Assembly: GCF_008386495.1 (NCBI RefSeq) | Contig: NZ_VTHJ01000021.1 | Location: 62,001-126,000, forward strand | DNA from: Streptomyces tailanensis | GTDB taxonomy: Bacteria > Actinomycetota > Actinomycetes > Streptomycetales > Streptomycetaceae | Direction: 5' to 3' | DNA: 64,000 nt | Shown: positions 51,029 through 59,244 of the stretch, piece after piece | Layout of the letters: every line of letters starts with the position of its first letter | Position numbering within the stretch: position 1 is the stretch's first letter | Translations under genes and position numbers: made by a program | The notes under the pieces: generated by a model | Databases searched by the model: none | What the model saw: only the letters and a program-made list of their open reading frames with translations | Told to the model about the DNA's origin: nothing

Positions 51029-51844
51029 TCACTGTGCAGGGGTGAGCAGACGGCGAAGGGCCGTCGGTGTGCGGCCGAGGTATTGGCGCATCGTGCGGGT
51101 GAGGTGGGCCTGGTCGGCGTAGCCGAGGTCGGCGGCGAGGGTGCTGAGGCTGTTCTCGCCGGCCTCCAGGCGGTCGAGGGCCCTGCCGATGCGGACGCGC
51201 TGGCGGTAGTGGGTCACTGTCACGCCGAGTTCGCGTGGGAAGGCCCGGCTCAGGCGGTAGGGGGAGACGCCGAGCAGTTTGGCGAGCGAGAACAGCGTGT
51301 CCGACGAGGGGTGGGCTTCGATGATCGCCTCGCGGGCGGCCGCGATGAGGGGCCGGTCGCGCCCGGAGGGCGTGGGAGCGAGCGGGGTCGATCCGGTCGC
51401 GGTGCGGCCGATGGCGGTCGACAGGAGGGCCAGCAGTTCCTCGGAGAGCGCGTAGTCGACGTCTCCGGAGCGTGCGGCGGCGAGCAGGCGGCGGTGGGCA
51501 AGGTCGAGGTGCGGATCGACGTAGACGGCCTGGACGGCCGGTACTTCGGCGTCTCCGGCGAGGGAGCGCCACAGCTTCGGTGCCACGCTGATGGACGTGC
51601 AGACGTCGCCGCCGGTGGGATGGGCGAAGCTCTCCTCTTCACCCGGTGCGCCCACGTAGGCGAGGGTCGCGTCGATGTCGGCTGGGATGCCTGCCGCTTT
51701 CCGACGGAACCGCCCGCGGCGCACGAGCACCACGCGGTAGTCGGCACGCACCTCCGGCGCCGACCAGCGGGCGTGGTCGGAACGGCAGGTCACCGCGCTG
51801 ATGCTGAAGTCTGGGCGGCTGGCAACGGAAATGGCTGTGAGCAC
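51029..51844 (-). CDS. AraC family transcriptional regulator
   Basis: A 271-residue activator. An N-terminal cupin-like sensing region is followed by a C-terminal double HTH: FSLAKLLGVSPYRLSRAFPR and then LSTLAADLGYADQAHLTRTM with the ending GRTPTALRRL. It is divergent from the VOC and SRPBCC genes at 52004, which are its likely targets. Effector unknown. Confidence 0.9.
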   Translation of the reverse strand: MLTAISVASRPDFSISAVTCRSDHARWSAPEVRADYRVVLVRRGRFRRKAAGIPADIDATLAYVGAPGEEESFAHPTGGDVCTSISVAPKLWRSLAGDAEVPAVQAVYVDPHLDLAHRRLLAAARSGDVDYALSEELLALLSTAIGRTATGSTPLAPTPSGRDRPLIAAAREAIIEAHPSSDTLFSLAKLLGVSPYRLSRAFPRELGVTVTHYRQRVRIGRALDRLEAGENSLSTLAADLGYADQAHLTRTMRQYLGRTPTALRRLLTPAQ

Positions 51845-52003
51845 CCGTCACACGCTACGTGGGAGGTCTGACAACCGCGCCCCACTGCAAGGATCTTCAA
51901 GACCGGGGCCCACAGCCGGGAGGACGCTTGCAGAGTGCGAGGGCCTCCGCGCTCCCCGTACGCCGCTGCGTTCATCCCCTACCGATTCCCAGGAGTCATC
52001 GGC

Positions 52004-52375
52004 ATGTCTGTTCTGAAGCAGCTCAGCACGGTCGTCGTCGACTGCGCCGACCCGGCCGCGCTCGCCGCGTTCTACCAGAAGGCCACCGGGTGGGAGATCA
52101 CCCACAGCGACCAGGACTTCGCCTCCCTGGGCAGTGGCACCCCCGTCCAGCTCGCCTTCGTCCGCGTCGAGGGCTACGAGGTGCCGAACTGGCCCGAAGG
52201 CACGAAGTACATGCACCTCGACTTCACCGTCGCCGACTTGGACGCCGCGGCCGAGGAACTGCTCGACCTGGGTGCGTCCCGGCCCGATTTCCAGCCGGGC
52301 GAGGGCCAGTGGATCGTCCTCACCGACCCCGAGGGCCACCCGTTCTGCCTTGCCGCCGCCCCGGCCGGCGACTGA
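52004..52375 (+). CDS. VOC (glyoxalase/bleomycin-resistance fold) protein
   Basis: A 123-residue single-domain vicinal-oxygen-chelate protein: VVVDCADPAALAAFYQKATG WEITHSD at the start, and MHLDFTVADLDAAAEELLDL with DPEGHPFCLA at the end, which carries the family metal/ligand region. It may bind or modify a small molecule; no reaction can be named. It lies 27 bases ahead of the SRPBCC gene and divergent from the AraC regulator. Confidence 0.88.
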   Translation: MSVLKQLSTVVVDCADPAALAAFYQKATGWEITHSDQDFASLGSGTPVQLAFVRVEGYEVPNWPEGTKYMHLDFTVADLDAAAEELLDLGASRPDFQPGEGQWIVLTDPEGHPFCLAAAPAGD

Positions 52376-52402
52376 CCGCTCCACCCCAGAAGGGACAGAT
52401 CC

Positions 52403-52819
52403 ATGGCATCCATCCACCGCGAAGTGCTGATCGACGACACCCCCGCCAACGTGTGGGCGGCGGTCCGTGACTTCGGAGAGGTCCACCACCGCCTCGCACC
52501 GGGGTACGTCACCGACACCCGCGTCGACGGCGACATCAGGACCGTCACCTTCGCCAACGGCGCCGTGGTGCGCGAACTTGTCGTCGACATCGACGATGAG
52601 ACCCGGCGCATCGCCTACGCAGTGGTCGGCGGCTCCCTGGAACCCACACACCACCACGCTTCCATGCAGGTGCTCGCCCGGGAGGAGAACCGCAGCCTCT
52701 TCGTCTGGATCACCGATGTGAAGCCGGACAGCCTCGGTGCGCCCATCGCCGAAATGGTCGATCAGGGACTCCGCGTCATCAAGCACACGCTGGACCGCGA
52801 GGCCATTCCGATCGGCTGA
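52403..52819 (+). CDS. SRPBCC (START-like) family protein
   Basis: A 138-residue helix-grip protein with a hydrophobic pocket: IDDTPANVWAAVRDFGEVHH RLAPGYVTDTR and later MVDQGLRVIKHTLDRE. It resembles the polyketide cyclase/dehydrase (Polyketide_cyc2) type. Genes of this fold next to VOC proteins suggest small-molecule binding. It is co-transcribed with the VOC gene. Confidence 0.85.
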   Translation: MASIHREVLIDDTPANVWAAVRDFGEVHHRLAPGYVTDTRVDGDIRTVTFANGAVVRELVVDIDDETRRIAYAVVGGSLEPTHHHASMQVLAREENRSLFVWITDVKPDSLGAPIAEMVDQGLRVIKHTLDREAIPIG

Positions 52820-53054
52820 CCAGCGACCCCCGGCCAGGACAAGCGGGCAGCGAGGGCCTGGTGGGCTCTGGGCCCACTGGCCGTCGCCTGCAAGGCGTTC
52901 GACGCGGACATCCCGGTCTGCGTTTGGTGCCGGCCTCGCTCACCGCGATGGACCTCAGCTACTCCATCGTGCCGTGATTGCACCATCGGCGGGCCGTGGT
53001 TCCCCTATGCCTGTCCCTGTGGAATGGCACGGGCGGAACCTACGCCTCGGCGCC
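52820..53054. other. intergenic, weak coding remnant
   Basis: No intact gene. A + strand frame near 52835-52920 reads WWALGPLAVACKAFDADIPV, which looks like the end of an immunity-type protein (Imm49-like), and then loses similarity. Too short to call. Confidence 0.3.
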
Positions 53055-53405
53055 TTACCAAGGTGTGATCCCCGCCTGCCGCTGCTGCCGCACACGCCGC
53101 CTCATGGCCGCAGCGGGGATGGCGACCGCGAGCAGGACGGGGATCGCGGCGGCGATCCCGAACCAGAGAAAGATGGCGAGGTAACCGTAGGCAGCGTTGT
53201 CCACGTCCGCATCCGCCACTGCAAGGAGGACAATGCTCGCCACGAACGCAACCCCCATGAGGACCGCGATGATGATTGCGAGCCAGCCGAGAATGCCGGC
53301 CCGTCGCCGGTAGCCGGCGCTGACGTCCTGGGCTTGCGGTGGCACGTACGCCCTGGGCACACCGGGCATCTGGGCCGGGCGAGGGGCTGGTTGCTGGTCG
53401 GACAT
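53055..53405 (-). CDS. small membrane protein with two helices
   Basis: A 116-residue protein. A Pro/Gln-rich cytosolic lead (MSDQQPAPRPAQMPGVPRAY) is followed by two membrane helices (ILGWLAIIIAVLMGVAFVAS; YGYLAIFLWFGIAAAIPVLL) and a basic C-terminus (MRRRVRQQRQ). No known family or function; similar small proteins are frequent in Streptomyces. Confidence 0.7.
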   Translation of the reverse strand: MSDQQPAPRPAQMPGVPRAYVPPQAQDVSAGYRRRAGILGWLAIIIAVLMGVAFVASIVLLAVADADVDNAAYGYLAIFLWFGIAAAIPVLLAVAIPAAAMRRRVRQQRQAGITPW

Positions 53406-53706
53406 GGGCCCAGTTCTACTGTGCGCGCCCCCGGAACACCACCCTCACCGCCGCAGCGCTCAGCCTGCGCACCTCCGCTCAGGCAGCCGCCGAGCCCGAG
53501 GAACTGCAGTTGGTCTCGCCTCACCCACATCAAGGAGGTTCAGATGCTCGAAGATGTGCTGATCGCCGTGTTTCTCGGCCAGCCACCAGCGAACGACTCG
53601 CCATGCTCCCCGAAAGCTTCGCAATCGTTCACCAACGCCCCTTACCCTGCCGGTCGTTGCCTGGGGAACAGTGGATTCCCTGGTATCGGGGGAGGGGGAC
53701 GACTCC
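53406..53706. other. intergenic, no gene assigned
   Basis: An AAGGAGG site is followed by an ATG at 53543 (MLEDVLIAVFLGQPPANDSP), but the frame soon becomes unlike protein. On the minus strand, AWRVVRWWLAEKHGDQHIFE could be the end of a lost gene. Neither is strong enough to call. Confidence 0.3.
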
Positions 53707-54462
53707 ATGTACAGCGTCATCGTGGTGCCGCCGTCGTGTGGCAGCGTGGACGGACAGATCAGAATCGCCACCGGGGAGCGGATCGCGTTCGGGCGGGCGG
53801 CTACGGACGACGGGCTGACCATCGCGCATGAGGGGGTGCCCCGGGTCGCCGGTGAGATCACGGCGCACCGGAACTTCTGGCTGTTGAGCAACTTCAGCGA
53901 GGACCAGACGTACGTCGTGGAGAACCCGGAGGGCGCGGGGGAACACATCAAGGTCGTGCCGGGGCGCATGGACGCGCCCGTACCGTTCGAGTTCTCGCGC
54001 GTGGTGCTGCCCGCCGCCGGCGACCTGCTCACCTTCGACGTCTGGGCGCCGCGCCATGTCTTCCGCAGCATCGAACGGCACGGGCTCTCCGGAGCGGCCA
54101 CGGTCCCGGCGTTCGCTCTGGACCGCACCAAGCGGTACTTCGCGGTCCTCGCCGCCCTGTGCGAGCCCCGGCTGCGCGGTGAGTCACGGGCTCCGCTGCC
54201 CGCCGTCGAGCAGTTGGTGGAGCGGCTGCGTCCGACCTGGCCGACGGTCAGCCGTTCCGCGGTCTACTGGAACATCGACTACCTGGCCGTCAAGCTGCGC
54301 CTGCGGCCCGGCCCGGACACGGCCGACCCGGGCAGCCCGCGCCTCAACGGCAAGAAGGAGTCCCTCGTCTCCCTCGCCCTCCGCTTCGACCTCGTACGCG
54401 AGGACGACCTCACCGCGCTCGCCGCCCCGGCGTCAGCCGCCGCGAGCCGGGTGATCCGGTGA
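53707..54462 (+). CDS. FHA-like domain protein coupled to a Ser/Thr kinase
   Basis: A 251-residue protein. The N-terminal half resembles an FHA phosphothreonine-binding domain: ERIAFGRAATDDGLTIAHEG VPRVAGEITAHRNFWLLSN shows the GR ... SR/H-like spacing. A C-terminal helical region (TWPTVSRSAVYWNIDYLAVK LRLRPG) looks like a winged helix. The ATG follows GGGAGGGGG. The gene ends by overlapping the kinase start (GTGA at 54459-54462), so the product is probably a substrate or adaptor of the kinase. The domain call is from pattern, not from a search. Confidence 0.65.
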   Translation: MYSVIVVPPSCGSVDGQIRIATGERIAFGRAATDDGLTIAHEGVPRVAGEITAHRNFWLLSNFSEDQTYVVENPEGAGEHIKVVPGRMDAPVPFEFSRVVLPAAGDLLTFDVWAPRHVFRSIERHGLSGAATVPAFALDRTKRYFAVLAALCEPRLRGESRAPLPAVEQLVERLRPTWPTVSRSAVYWNIDYLAVKLRLRPGPDTADPGSPRLNGKKESLVSLALRFDLVREDDLTALAAPASAAASRVIR

Positions 54463-55796
54463 CCGGTCAGCCATGCGCGGTCTCCGTGCCGAAGGGCTAC
54501 CGGGTCGGACCGTGGGAGATTCGCGAACGCCTCGCCTCCGGCGCTTTCGCCACCGTCTACACGGCCCGGCTCGTCGGCGACGCGGAGCCGGACCTGCCCC
54601 GTCAGGCGGCGTTGAAGTTCCTGCCCACCGGCACCCGCACCCCGCGCCAGTTGCGTCATCTGCGCGAACTGGCCGAGCGGGAGGTGGAGTTGCTGGGGCG
54701 GCTGCGCGCACCCCGGCTGATCCGCATGTACGACACGCTGACGGTGGACGACCCGGACCATCCGGAACTGGACGGCGCCACCGTCCTCGTACTGGAACAG
54801 GCCGAAGGCTCCCTGGACGCCTTGCTGGAGCGGACTCCGGCTCCCCACTCCGGTCCCGCGCTCCTGGCCCAGATCTGCGAGGGCCTGCACCAGCTGCACC
54901 ACGCGGGCTGGGTGCACGGCGACCTGAAACCGGCCAACGTGCTGCTGATGAAGGACGGCACGGTCCGGCTGGCCGACTTCAACCTGGCAGCCGAGATGGA
55001 GGGCACCCACGCCTACGCCCCCGCTTTCGCCACCCCGGACTACACGCCCCCGGAACTGCTCTGGTCCGAGATCGACGAGCGGGGTACGCGGATCCGGCCC
55101 ACCGCCGACATCTGGGCCTTCGGCGTCCTCGCCCATGTCGTCCTGACGGGAGCGTTCCCGCTGCCGGGCGGCGGCACGGAGGCGCGCGCCGACGCGGCGA
55201 CGCGCTATGCGCGGGGCGCCGAGGAACTGCGCCTGTCCCCCCAACTCCCGGAAGCCTGGCGGGAGATCGTCCGCGACTGCCTGGCTCCCACGCACGAGGA
55301 GCGCGCCGCCGACACCGCCGCGCTGCTGCGCCGGGTGGAACAGGCCGCGGGCACCTCGCGCTCGGCCCGGCTGCCCAGGCTGCGGCCCCGGAAGTGGCGG
55401 CGCCCCGTCCTGGTGGCCGCGATCGCCGCGGCGTCGCTGGGGGCGGCGACAGTGACGTACACGTACGCGCCGCGGGACGAGACCCCGGCTGCCTCGGCGC
55501 CTCCCACCTGCGAGAAGCCCGCGACGTACGAGGACGAGACCCACGGCCGCGGCTATACGGCGGGCTGGAACAACACGTGGGACTTCGCCATCACGCAGGG
55601 CGACGGGGGCAGCCAGGTCAGAGAGGCCCAGTGCCTGCTCAAGCATCTGCACGGCATCACCGAAGTCGGCGAGGTGGACGGCGACTTCGGCCCTCTGACT
55701 CATGCGGCGGTCGTCACCTTCCAGAAGCGGGCCGGCCTGGCGGCGGACGGCATAGTCGGCCCGAACACGTGGCGTGCGCTGCGCACCAAGGGCTGA
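54459..55796 (+). CDS. membrane Ser/Thr protein kinase with outer peptidoglycan-binding domain
   Basis: A 445-residue protein. The kinase domain (about 14-300) has the ATP Lys53 (AALKFLP), catalytic loop HGDLKPANVLL (HGD in place of HRD, Asp155) and ADFNLA (DFN in place of DFG, Asp173). Catalytic residues are present, so it may be active. One membrane helix follows (about 318-338), and then an extracellular part ending in a peptidoglycan-binding PGBD domain (VREAQCLLKHLHG ... VDGDFGPLTHAAVVTFQKRA; GIVGPNTWRAL). It may sense the cell wall. It is coupled to the FHA-like gene. Confidence 0.85.
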   Translation: MTGQPCAVSVPKGYRVGPWEIRERLASGAFATVYTARLVGDAEPDLPRQAALKFLPTGTRTPRQLRHLRELAEREVELLGRLRAPRLIRMYDTLTVDDPDHPELDGATVLVLEQAEGSLDALLERTPAPHSGPALLAQICEGLHQLHHAGWVHGDLKPANVLLMKDGTVRLADFNLAAEMEGTHAYAPAFATPDYTPPELLWSEIDERGTRIRPTADIWAFGVLAHVVLTGAFPLPGGGTEARADAATRYARGAEELRLSPQLPEAWREIVRDCLAPTHEERAADTAALLRRVEQAAGTSRSARLPRLRPRKWRRPVLVAAIAAASLGAATVTYTYAPRDETPAASAPPTCEKPATYEDETHGRGYTAGWNNTWDFAITQGDGGSQVREAQCLLKHLHGITEVGEVDGDFGPLTHAAVVTFQKRAGLAADGIVGPNTWRALRTKG

Positions 55797-55802
55797 GCGG
55801 AG

Positions 55803-55822
55803 GGGCCGACCGGGCCCGGCCC
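55803..55822 (+). terminator. hairpin after the kinase gene
   Basis: Stem GGGCCG / CGGCCC with an 8-base loop (ACCGGGCC), 6 bases after the stop codon and followed by CTTCCCC. Confidence 0.55.
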
Positions 55823-55850
55823 TTCCCCATGCCTCCGGGAACTGCTAGGG

Positions 55851-55884
55851 ATGGAAGGGATGGATCGGGACACATCCCTTCCAT
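55851..55884. repeat. 12-bp perfect inverted repeat upstream of the DUF3592-like gene
   Basis: ATGGAAGGGATG (55851-55862) and CATCCCTTCCAT (55873-55884) pair perfectly around a 10-base loop. It lies 26 bases before the preferred GTG of the next gene. It may be an operator, a terminator for the kinase operon or a leader hairpin. Confidence 0.6.
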
Positions 55885-55910
55885 ACACGGCACGTCAGGA
55901 CGGGGGCCCT

Positions 55911-56312
55911 GTGCTGGTCTTGGTCATCCTCTGGATGGTGATCTGCGGCATCGCGGTACTCGTGTCCTATCCCGAGAGCCGCCGTCAACGCCGACTGCGC
56001 AAGCACGGACGCGTCATCAAGGCGGTCTGCCGGGAACACCTCAACGCCGAGCCGGACGGCCCGATCCGCGTCCGCTGCGGCTACTGGCCGGACCCGGAGA
56101 AGGGAGAGGTCCGCGCCATCGTGCAGACGTACGAGCGCATTCCCCAGGTCGGCGAGGAACTCAGGGTTGTCTACGACCCCGAAGAGCCCCGCCTGGCGGA
56201 GAACCTGGACCTCCTGAGCAAGCCCTCGTACGGCCACGGCGACGTCATCGCGCTGGCGATAGTGTCCGGTTACTTCCTCGTCACCGCGGGCTGCGTCGCC
56301 GCCTACGGATGA
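55911..56312 (+). CDS. DUF3592-like membrane protein
   Basis: A protein of about 133 residues. An N-terminal helix (VLVLVILWMVICGIAVLVSY), a cytosolic or periplasmic beta-rich domain (AVCREHLNAEPDGPIRVRCG ... VQTYERIPQVGEELRVVYDP) and a C-terminal helix (ALAIVSGYFLVTAGCVAAYG) match the DUF3592 layout. The GTG at 55911 is preferred because the earlier in-frame ATGs fall inside an inverted repeat. Function unknown. Confidence 0.65.
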   Translation: MLVLVILWMVICGIAVLVSYPESRRQRRLRKHGRVIKAVCREHLNAEPDGPIRVRCGYWPDPEKGEVRAIVQTYERIPQVGEELRVVYDPEEPRLAENLDLLSKPSYGHGDVIALAIVSGYFLVTAGCVAAYG

Positions 56313-56583
56313 CTCACGGGCGCGGCAACGCCCTCGCGGGCGCTGCGACGCGGTCACGGTGCACTGGGGCGTGAACAGGCACCCGGCGGGATCGATCGCA
56401 CCACAGACCGTTCAGACCCGTAGCGCCTCGCGCGCCGATGAGCACCGCAGTTCCGGGGCGGGTGCCCCGTCGGGGTATGGGGCCTGGTGATCTGCGGCTG
56501 CGCCGTGTGGGCGCGAGTGACCGGAAGCGATGCCGCGGGCAGGCAGTGGGGGAGCCCGGCCGTGTGCCCGCCGGGACGGTGCG

Positions 56584-57162
56584 TCAGAGTATGGCGAGCC
56601 GGTCCACCAGCAACTCCGTCCGCCGCTCGGTGTCCTGCGGCGGCAGCCGTCCCGCCCGGGTCAGGGTCGCCAGCCCGTGCAGGGCCGCCCAGAACACCTC
56701 GGTGAACAGCCCCGGGTGGACGCCGTCCCCTGCCACCTCGCCGAGACTCTCCAACAGGGCGGCGAAGGCGTCCTTCAGCGGCTCCGGGGTGTCCTCGTTC
56801 GCGAACGCCAGGCCGCCGTCGAGCTGGAACATGGCGTCGTAGACCGCCGGGTTGCGTGCGGCGAAGTCGAGGTAGGCACGGGCGAGGGCGGTGACCCGGG
56901 TGCGCGGGCCGCCCGCGGCGGAGGTCGCGGCCCGCAGCGCCGCGGCCATCTCGGTGGCGCCTTCGAGGGCGACGGCGCCGATGATCTCTCGCTTGCCGCG
57001 GAAGTGGCTGTAGAGGACGGGCTGGCTGTATTCGATGCGCTCGGCGAGTCGGCGGGTGGTGACCGCGTCCCAGCCCTGTTGCTCGGCGAGTTCGCGGGCC
57101 GTCGCCAAGATGAGGCGTTCGCGGGCCGCCCGTTCGCGCTCCTTGCGTTCCTGTACCGACAT
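56584..57162 (-). CDS. TetR family transcriptional regulator
   Basis: A 192-residue repressor. The HTH is DAVTTRRLAERIEYSQPVLY SHFRGKREI (about residues 32-60), and the C-terminal domain is of the TetR_C WHG/AcrR-like type. It is divergent from the DUF1772 gene; two palindromic operators of the same design lie between, so it probably represses both. Inducer unknown. Confidence 0.9.
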   Translation of the reverse strand: MSVQERKERERAARERLILATARELAEQQGWDAVTTRRLAERIEYSQPVLYSHFRGKREIIGAVALEGATEMAAALRAATSAAGGPRTRVTALARAYLDFAARNPAVYDAMFQLDGGLAFANEDTPEPLKDAFAALLESLGEVAGDGVHPGLFTEVFWAALHGLATLTRAGRLPPQDTERRTELLVDRLAIL

Positions 57163-57170
57163 GATTCGAT

Positions 57171-57185
57171 TCTAGCATTGCTAGA
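57171..57185. promoter_or_regulatory. TetR operator 1
   Basis: TCTAGCATTGCTAGA, a 6-3-6 palindrome 9 bases from the TetR start. It has the same half-site (CTAGC) as the operator at 57221. A single half-site (CACTAGCG) lies between them at about 57203. Confidence 0.75.
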
Positions 57186-57220
57186 CAATAGAGCGGCAGC
57201 AGCACTAGCGTTGCCTCGTC

Positions 57221-57237
57221 ATCTAGCGGCGCTAGAT
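57221..57237. promoter_or_regulatory. TetR operator 2
   Basis: ATCTAGCGGCGCTAGAT, a perfect 7-3-7 palindrome 16 bases before the DUF1772 start and close to its ribosome site. It is likely bound by the divergent TetR protein. Confidence 0.8.
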
Positions 57238-57253
57238 CCCAGGAGGGGTCATC

Positions 57254-57700
57254 ATGCTCAACGCACTCCAGGTCGTCACCACCGTGGTCGTCGGCGTGAT
57301 GGTGGGGGTGGAGTTCTCCGTCGCGTTCGTCATCAACCCGATCCTCAACGCACTCCCCGGCGACAGTGGCCAACTCGGCCGCGCCCACGGGGGCCGGATG
57401 CTCGGCGCCGTGATGCCGGTCTGGTACATCACCTCGCTCGTCCTCGTCGCGATCTGGGCCATCGCCGGATGGCACCACCACGCCACCGGCCTCGTCGTCA
57501 CCGCCGGCGCGCTGCTGATCCTCAGCGTGATCATGTCGATCCTGCTGCTCGTCCCGATCAACAACCGGGGCAGGACCTGGACCCCCGACAACCGACCCGC
57601 CGACTGGAAGCAGCAGATGAACCGCTGGGACCGCTACCACTACGTCCGCGTCGCCGTCATCATCGCCGCCTTCGCCTGCCTGGCGGCCGCCCTCACCTGA
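57254..57700 (+). CDS. DUF1772 (anthrone oxygenase-like) membrane protein
   Basis: A 148-residue protein with four helices: LQVVTTVVVGVMVGVEFSVA, WYITSLVLVAIWAIAGW, LVVTAGALLILSVIMSILLL and VRVAVIIAAFACLAAAL. The conserved NNRGRTWTPDNRPADWKQQM and NRWDRYHYVR segments are typical of DUF1772, which includes anthrone oxygenases. It is under the control of the divergent TetR gene by position. Confidence 0.88.
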   Translation: MLNALQVVTTVVVGVMVGVEFSVAFVINPILNALPGDSGQLGRAHGGRMLGAVMPVWYITSLVLVAIWAIAGWHHHATGLVVTAGALLILSVIMSILLLVPINNRGRTWTPDNRPADWKQQMNRWDRYHYVRVAVIIAAFACLAAALT

Positions 57701-57916
57701 GCCCGCGGGCCGACACCGCGCGGGCGGCGCACAATCCCCACTCCCCTGGCGGCAGCGGGCCGCGGAGACGGCACAAGCCGAGCAGCGCAGAAGGATGGTA
57801 TTCCCGGAACTTCCGCCGTCCGCCTTCCTGTCACTGGTAGAAGAGCCACACAGCGCGGGCCGTGGGACGCGGCCCGGGTGGGGAGGGGCGGGGGAAATAG
57901 GACGCAGGCATCTGGT
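57701..57916. other. intergenic, no gene seen
   Basis: GC-rich sequence with an imperfect inverted repeat just after the DUF1772 stop (GCCCGCG ... CGCGCGGGC, 57702-57726), which may terminate that gene. Nothing else is recognised. Confidence 0.4.
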
Positions 57917-58133
57917 GACGTGCCCGTGCCGGACGGCGTTCGTCGTCAACTCCGCGACGATCAGCACGATGTCGCCCTGCGCTTCGGTGCCGTAGGGCGT
58001 TCCCCACGCGTCCAGCCGGACGGCCGCCAGGCGACGGGCGAGGCGGGCTCCACGGGGTGTGGAGGTGAAGGATCGCCGCGAGAATCCGGTGCCCCGCCGA
58101 ACGCGGGACCTCGTCCTCTCAGTCGTCCTCTCA
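57917..58133 (-). pseudogene. RsbW-like ATP-binding protein remnant
   Basis: The minus strand reads RRSFTSTPRGARLARRLAAV, then RLDAWGTPYGTEAQGDIVLI and VAELTTNAVRHGHV. This is the first half of the HATPase_c_2 anti-sigma-factor-kinase-like proteins of Streptomyces, with the N-box ELTTNAVRHG. After HV the sequence no longer matches and the G-boxes are lost. It is a likely remnant beside STAS and SpoIIE genes of the same partner-switch network. Confidence 0.6.
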
Positions 58134-58312
58134 CCGTGAGTCGTGCGCTGCCGCGCCGGCCGCGCTCGCCGACGGTGCCGGACTCGTTGCCGCTCGATAA
58201 CGTGCCTGCTCACGAGCGCGCCCCGGGGCCTCGGAGCGGCGTAGAGTGAAGCGAACGGGAGTACTTCGCACACCGGCCGCCACGTCGGTGTCGTTCCCAG
58301 CGAGCAAGAACG

Positions 58313-58334
58313 CCGGCCTCCAGGAGGAGGCCGG
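58313..58334 (+). promoter_or_regulatory. leader hairpin of DUF5994 gene copy 1
   Basis: A perfect 9-bp stem CCGGCCTCC / GGAGGCCGG with AGGA loop. It ends 15 bases before the ATG, so it holds or abuts the ribosome site (GGGGACAGG). The same arrangement is present before copy 3 (61817-61839). A TTCGCACACCGGC ... CGGTGTCGTTCCC block upstream (58265-58298) is shared with copy 2. Confidence 0.6.
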
Positions 58335-58349
58335 GGACAGGTCCGCGTC

Positions 58350-58910
58350 ATGACCGCGACCATCGAACCTACGATCATCAAAGAGCGTCTGCCTTCGGCG
58401 TCGGCCAGGCTGTCCCTGGCCCCGACCGGCTCGGTTCCAGGTCTTCTGGACGGTGCCTGGTGGCCCCGCTCCCGTGATCTCCTCCGCGAGATCCCCACTC
58501 TGACGAACGCGCTGGACGCGTGCTGGGGCCGGATCACCCACGTCACCGTGAACCCGGCCCAATGGCCCGTCATCCCGCGTAAGGTCCCCGTCACAGGGCA
58601 CACGGTGCATGTCGGCTGGTTCGCCGACGAGCAGGACCCGAACAAAGTGATCCTCCTCTCCTACACGGTGGGCCGCCTGGACCTGCTGGTGATCCCTCCG
58701 GAGACGGAGCCGGCCGCCGCCGCCCGGCTGATGGCAGCAGCAACCGTTCCAGGTGGTATCCGCACCGCCAGCGGTCTGATGGCCGACGAGGCCATCGGCC
58801 ACGACGCGGCGGAGGCTCGGAGCCGGGAAGGGGAACGGGAGACCGACGGCGGAGCCGCTTCGGCGGCCGGAGCCGCGATCGGGATCCTGAGTTCCGCCCT
58901 GAGGAGGTGA
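58350..58910 (+). CDS. DUF5994 family protein, copy 1
   Basis: A 186-residue protein of a family specific to actinobacteria. Conserved blocks are LLDGAWWPRSRDLLREIP, WGRITHVTVNPAQWPVIPRK, VGWFADEQDPNKVILLSYTV and LLVIPPETEPAAAARLMAAA. It is soluble. The function is unknown; genes of this family sit beside stress and partner-switch genes. The C-terminal 45 residues are Ala/Arg/Glu-rich. It is followed after 4 bases by a small membrane protein gene, a pairing repeated at copy 3. Confidence 0.85.
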   Translation: MTATIEPTIIKERLPSASARLSLAPTGSVPGLLDGAWWPRSRDLLREIPTLTNALDACWGRITHVTVNPAQWPVIPRKVPVTGHTVHVGWFADEQDPNKVILLSYTVGRLDLLVIPPETEPAAAARLMAAATVPGGIRTASGLMADEAIGHDAAEARSREGERETDGGAASAAGAAIGILSSALRR

Positions 58911-58914
58911 GGAT

Positions 58915-59139
58915 GTGGAGACAGCCGTCACCGTCGCCGTGATCATCTTCGCGATCATCGCGGGAGCGTTCCTGATCCACCGGCTCAACGCGCAGCATGA
59001 CGAAAGGATCGGGGCGTTCCGCTACAGCGACGCCCTACCGGGAATCGGTCGGCGGACCCGTAAGGGCTCACGTGCGACCGCACCGAAGGGCCCTCCTACC
59101 GACGCCGCACGCCGTGAGCATCGCGACGGGAGCCGCTGA
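58915..59139 (+). CDS. small membrane protein paired with DUF5994 copy 1
   Basis: A 74-residue protein. One N-terminal helix (VTVAVIIFAIIAGAFLIHRL) is followed by NAQHDERIGAFRYSDALPGI and a basic tail. It is clearly homologous to the product of 62463-62738 (shared IHRLN.QH..RI...RYS..LPG). The GTG start follows GAGGAGG. Function unknown; perhaps a membrane anchor for the DUF5994 partner. Confidence 0.75.
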   Translation: METAVTVAVIIFAIIAGAFLIHRLNAQHDERIGAFRYSDALPGIGRRTRKGSRATAPKGPPTDAARREHRDGSR

Positions 59140-59244
59140 TGACGCAGACCTGCTTCCAGCCGGGGTGGGTCTGGGGCGACGGCCGTCACACCCACCGACA
59201 CGTCGCGCCTGATGCACGTAGTCCTGTATGAGCAAGGGGTCACC

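Noticed and set aside
52835..52920. Imm49-like immunity protein remnant
   Set aside because: Only about 20 residues look similar and no toxin gene is nearby; chance cannot be excluded.
53543..53831. ORF with a perfect AAGGAGG site starting at 53543 (+)
   Set aside because: After about 20 residues the frame becomes antisense/out-of-frame text overlapping the FHA-like gene, with no coding character.
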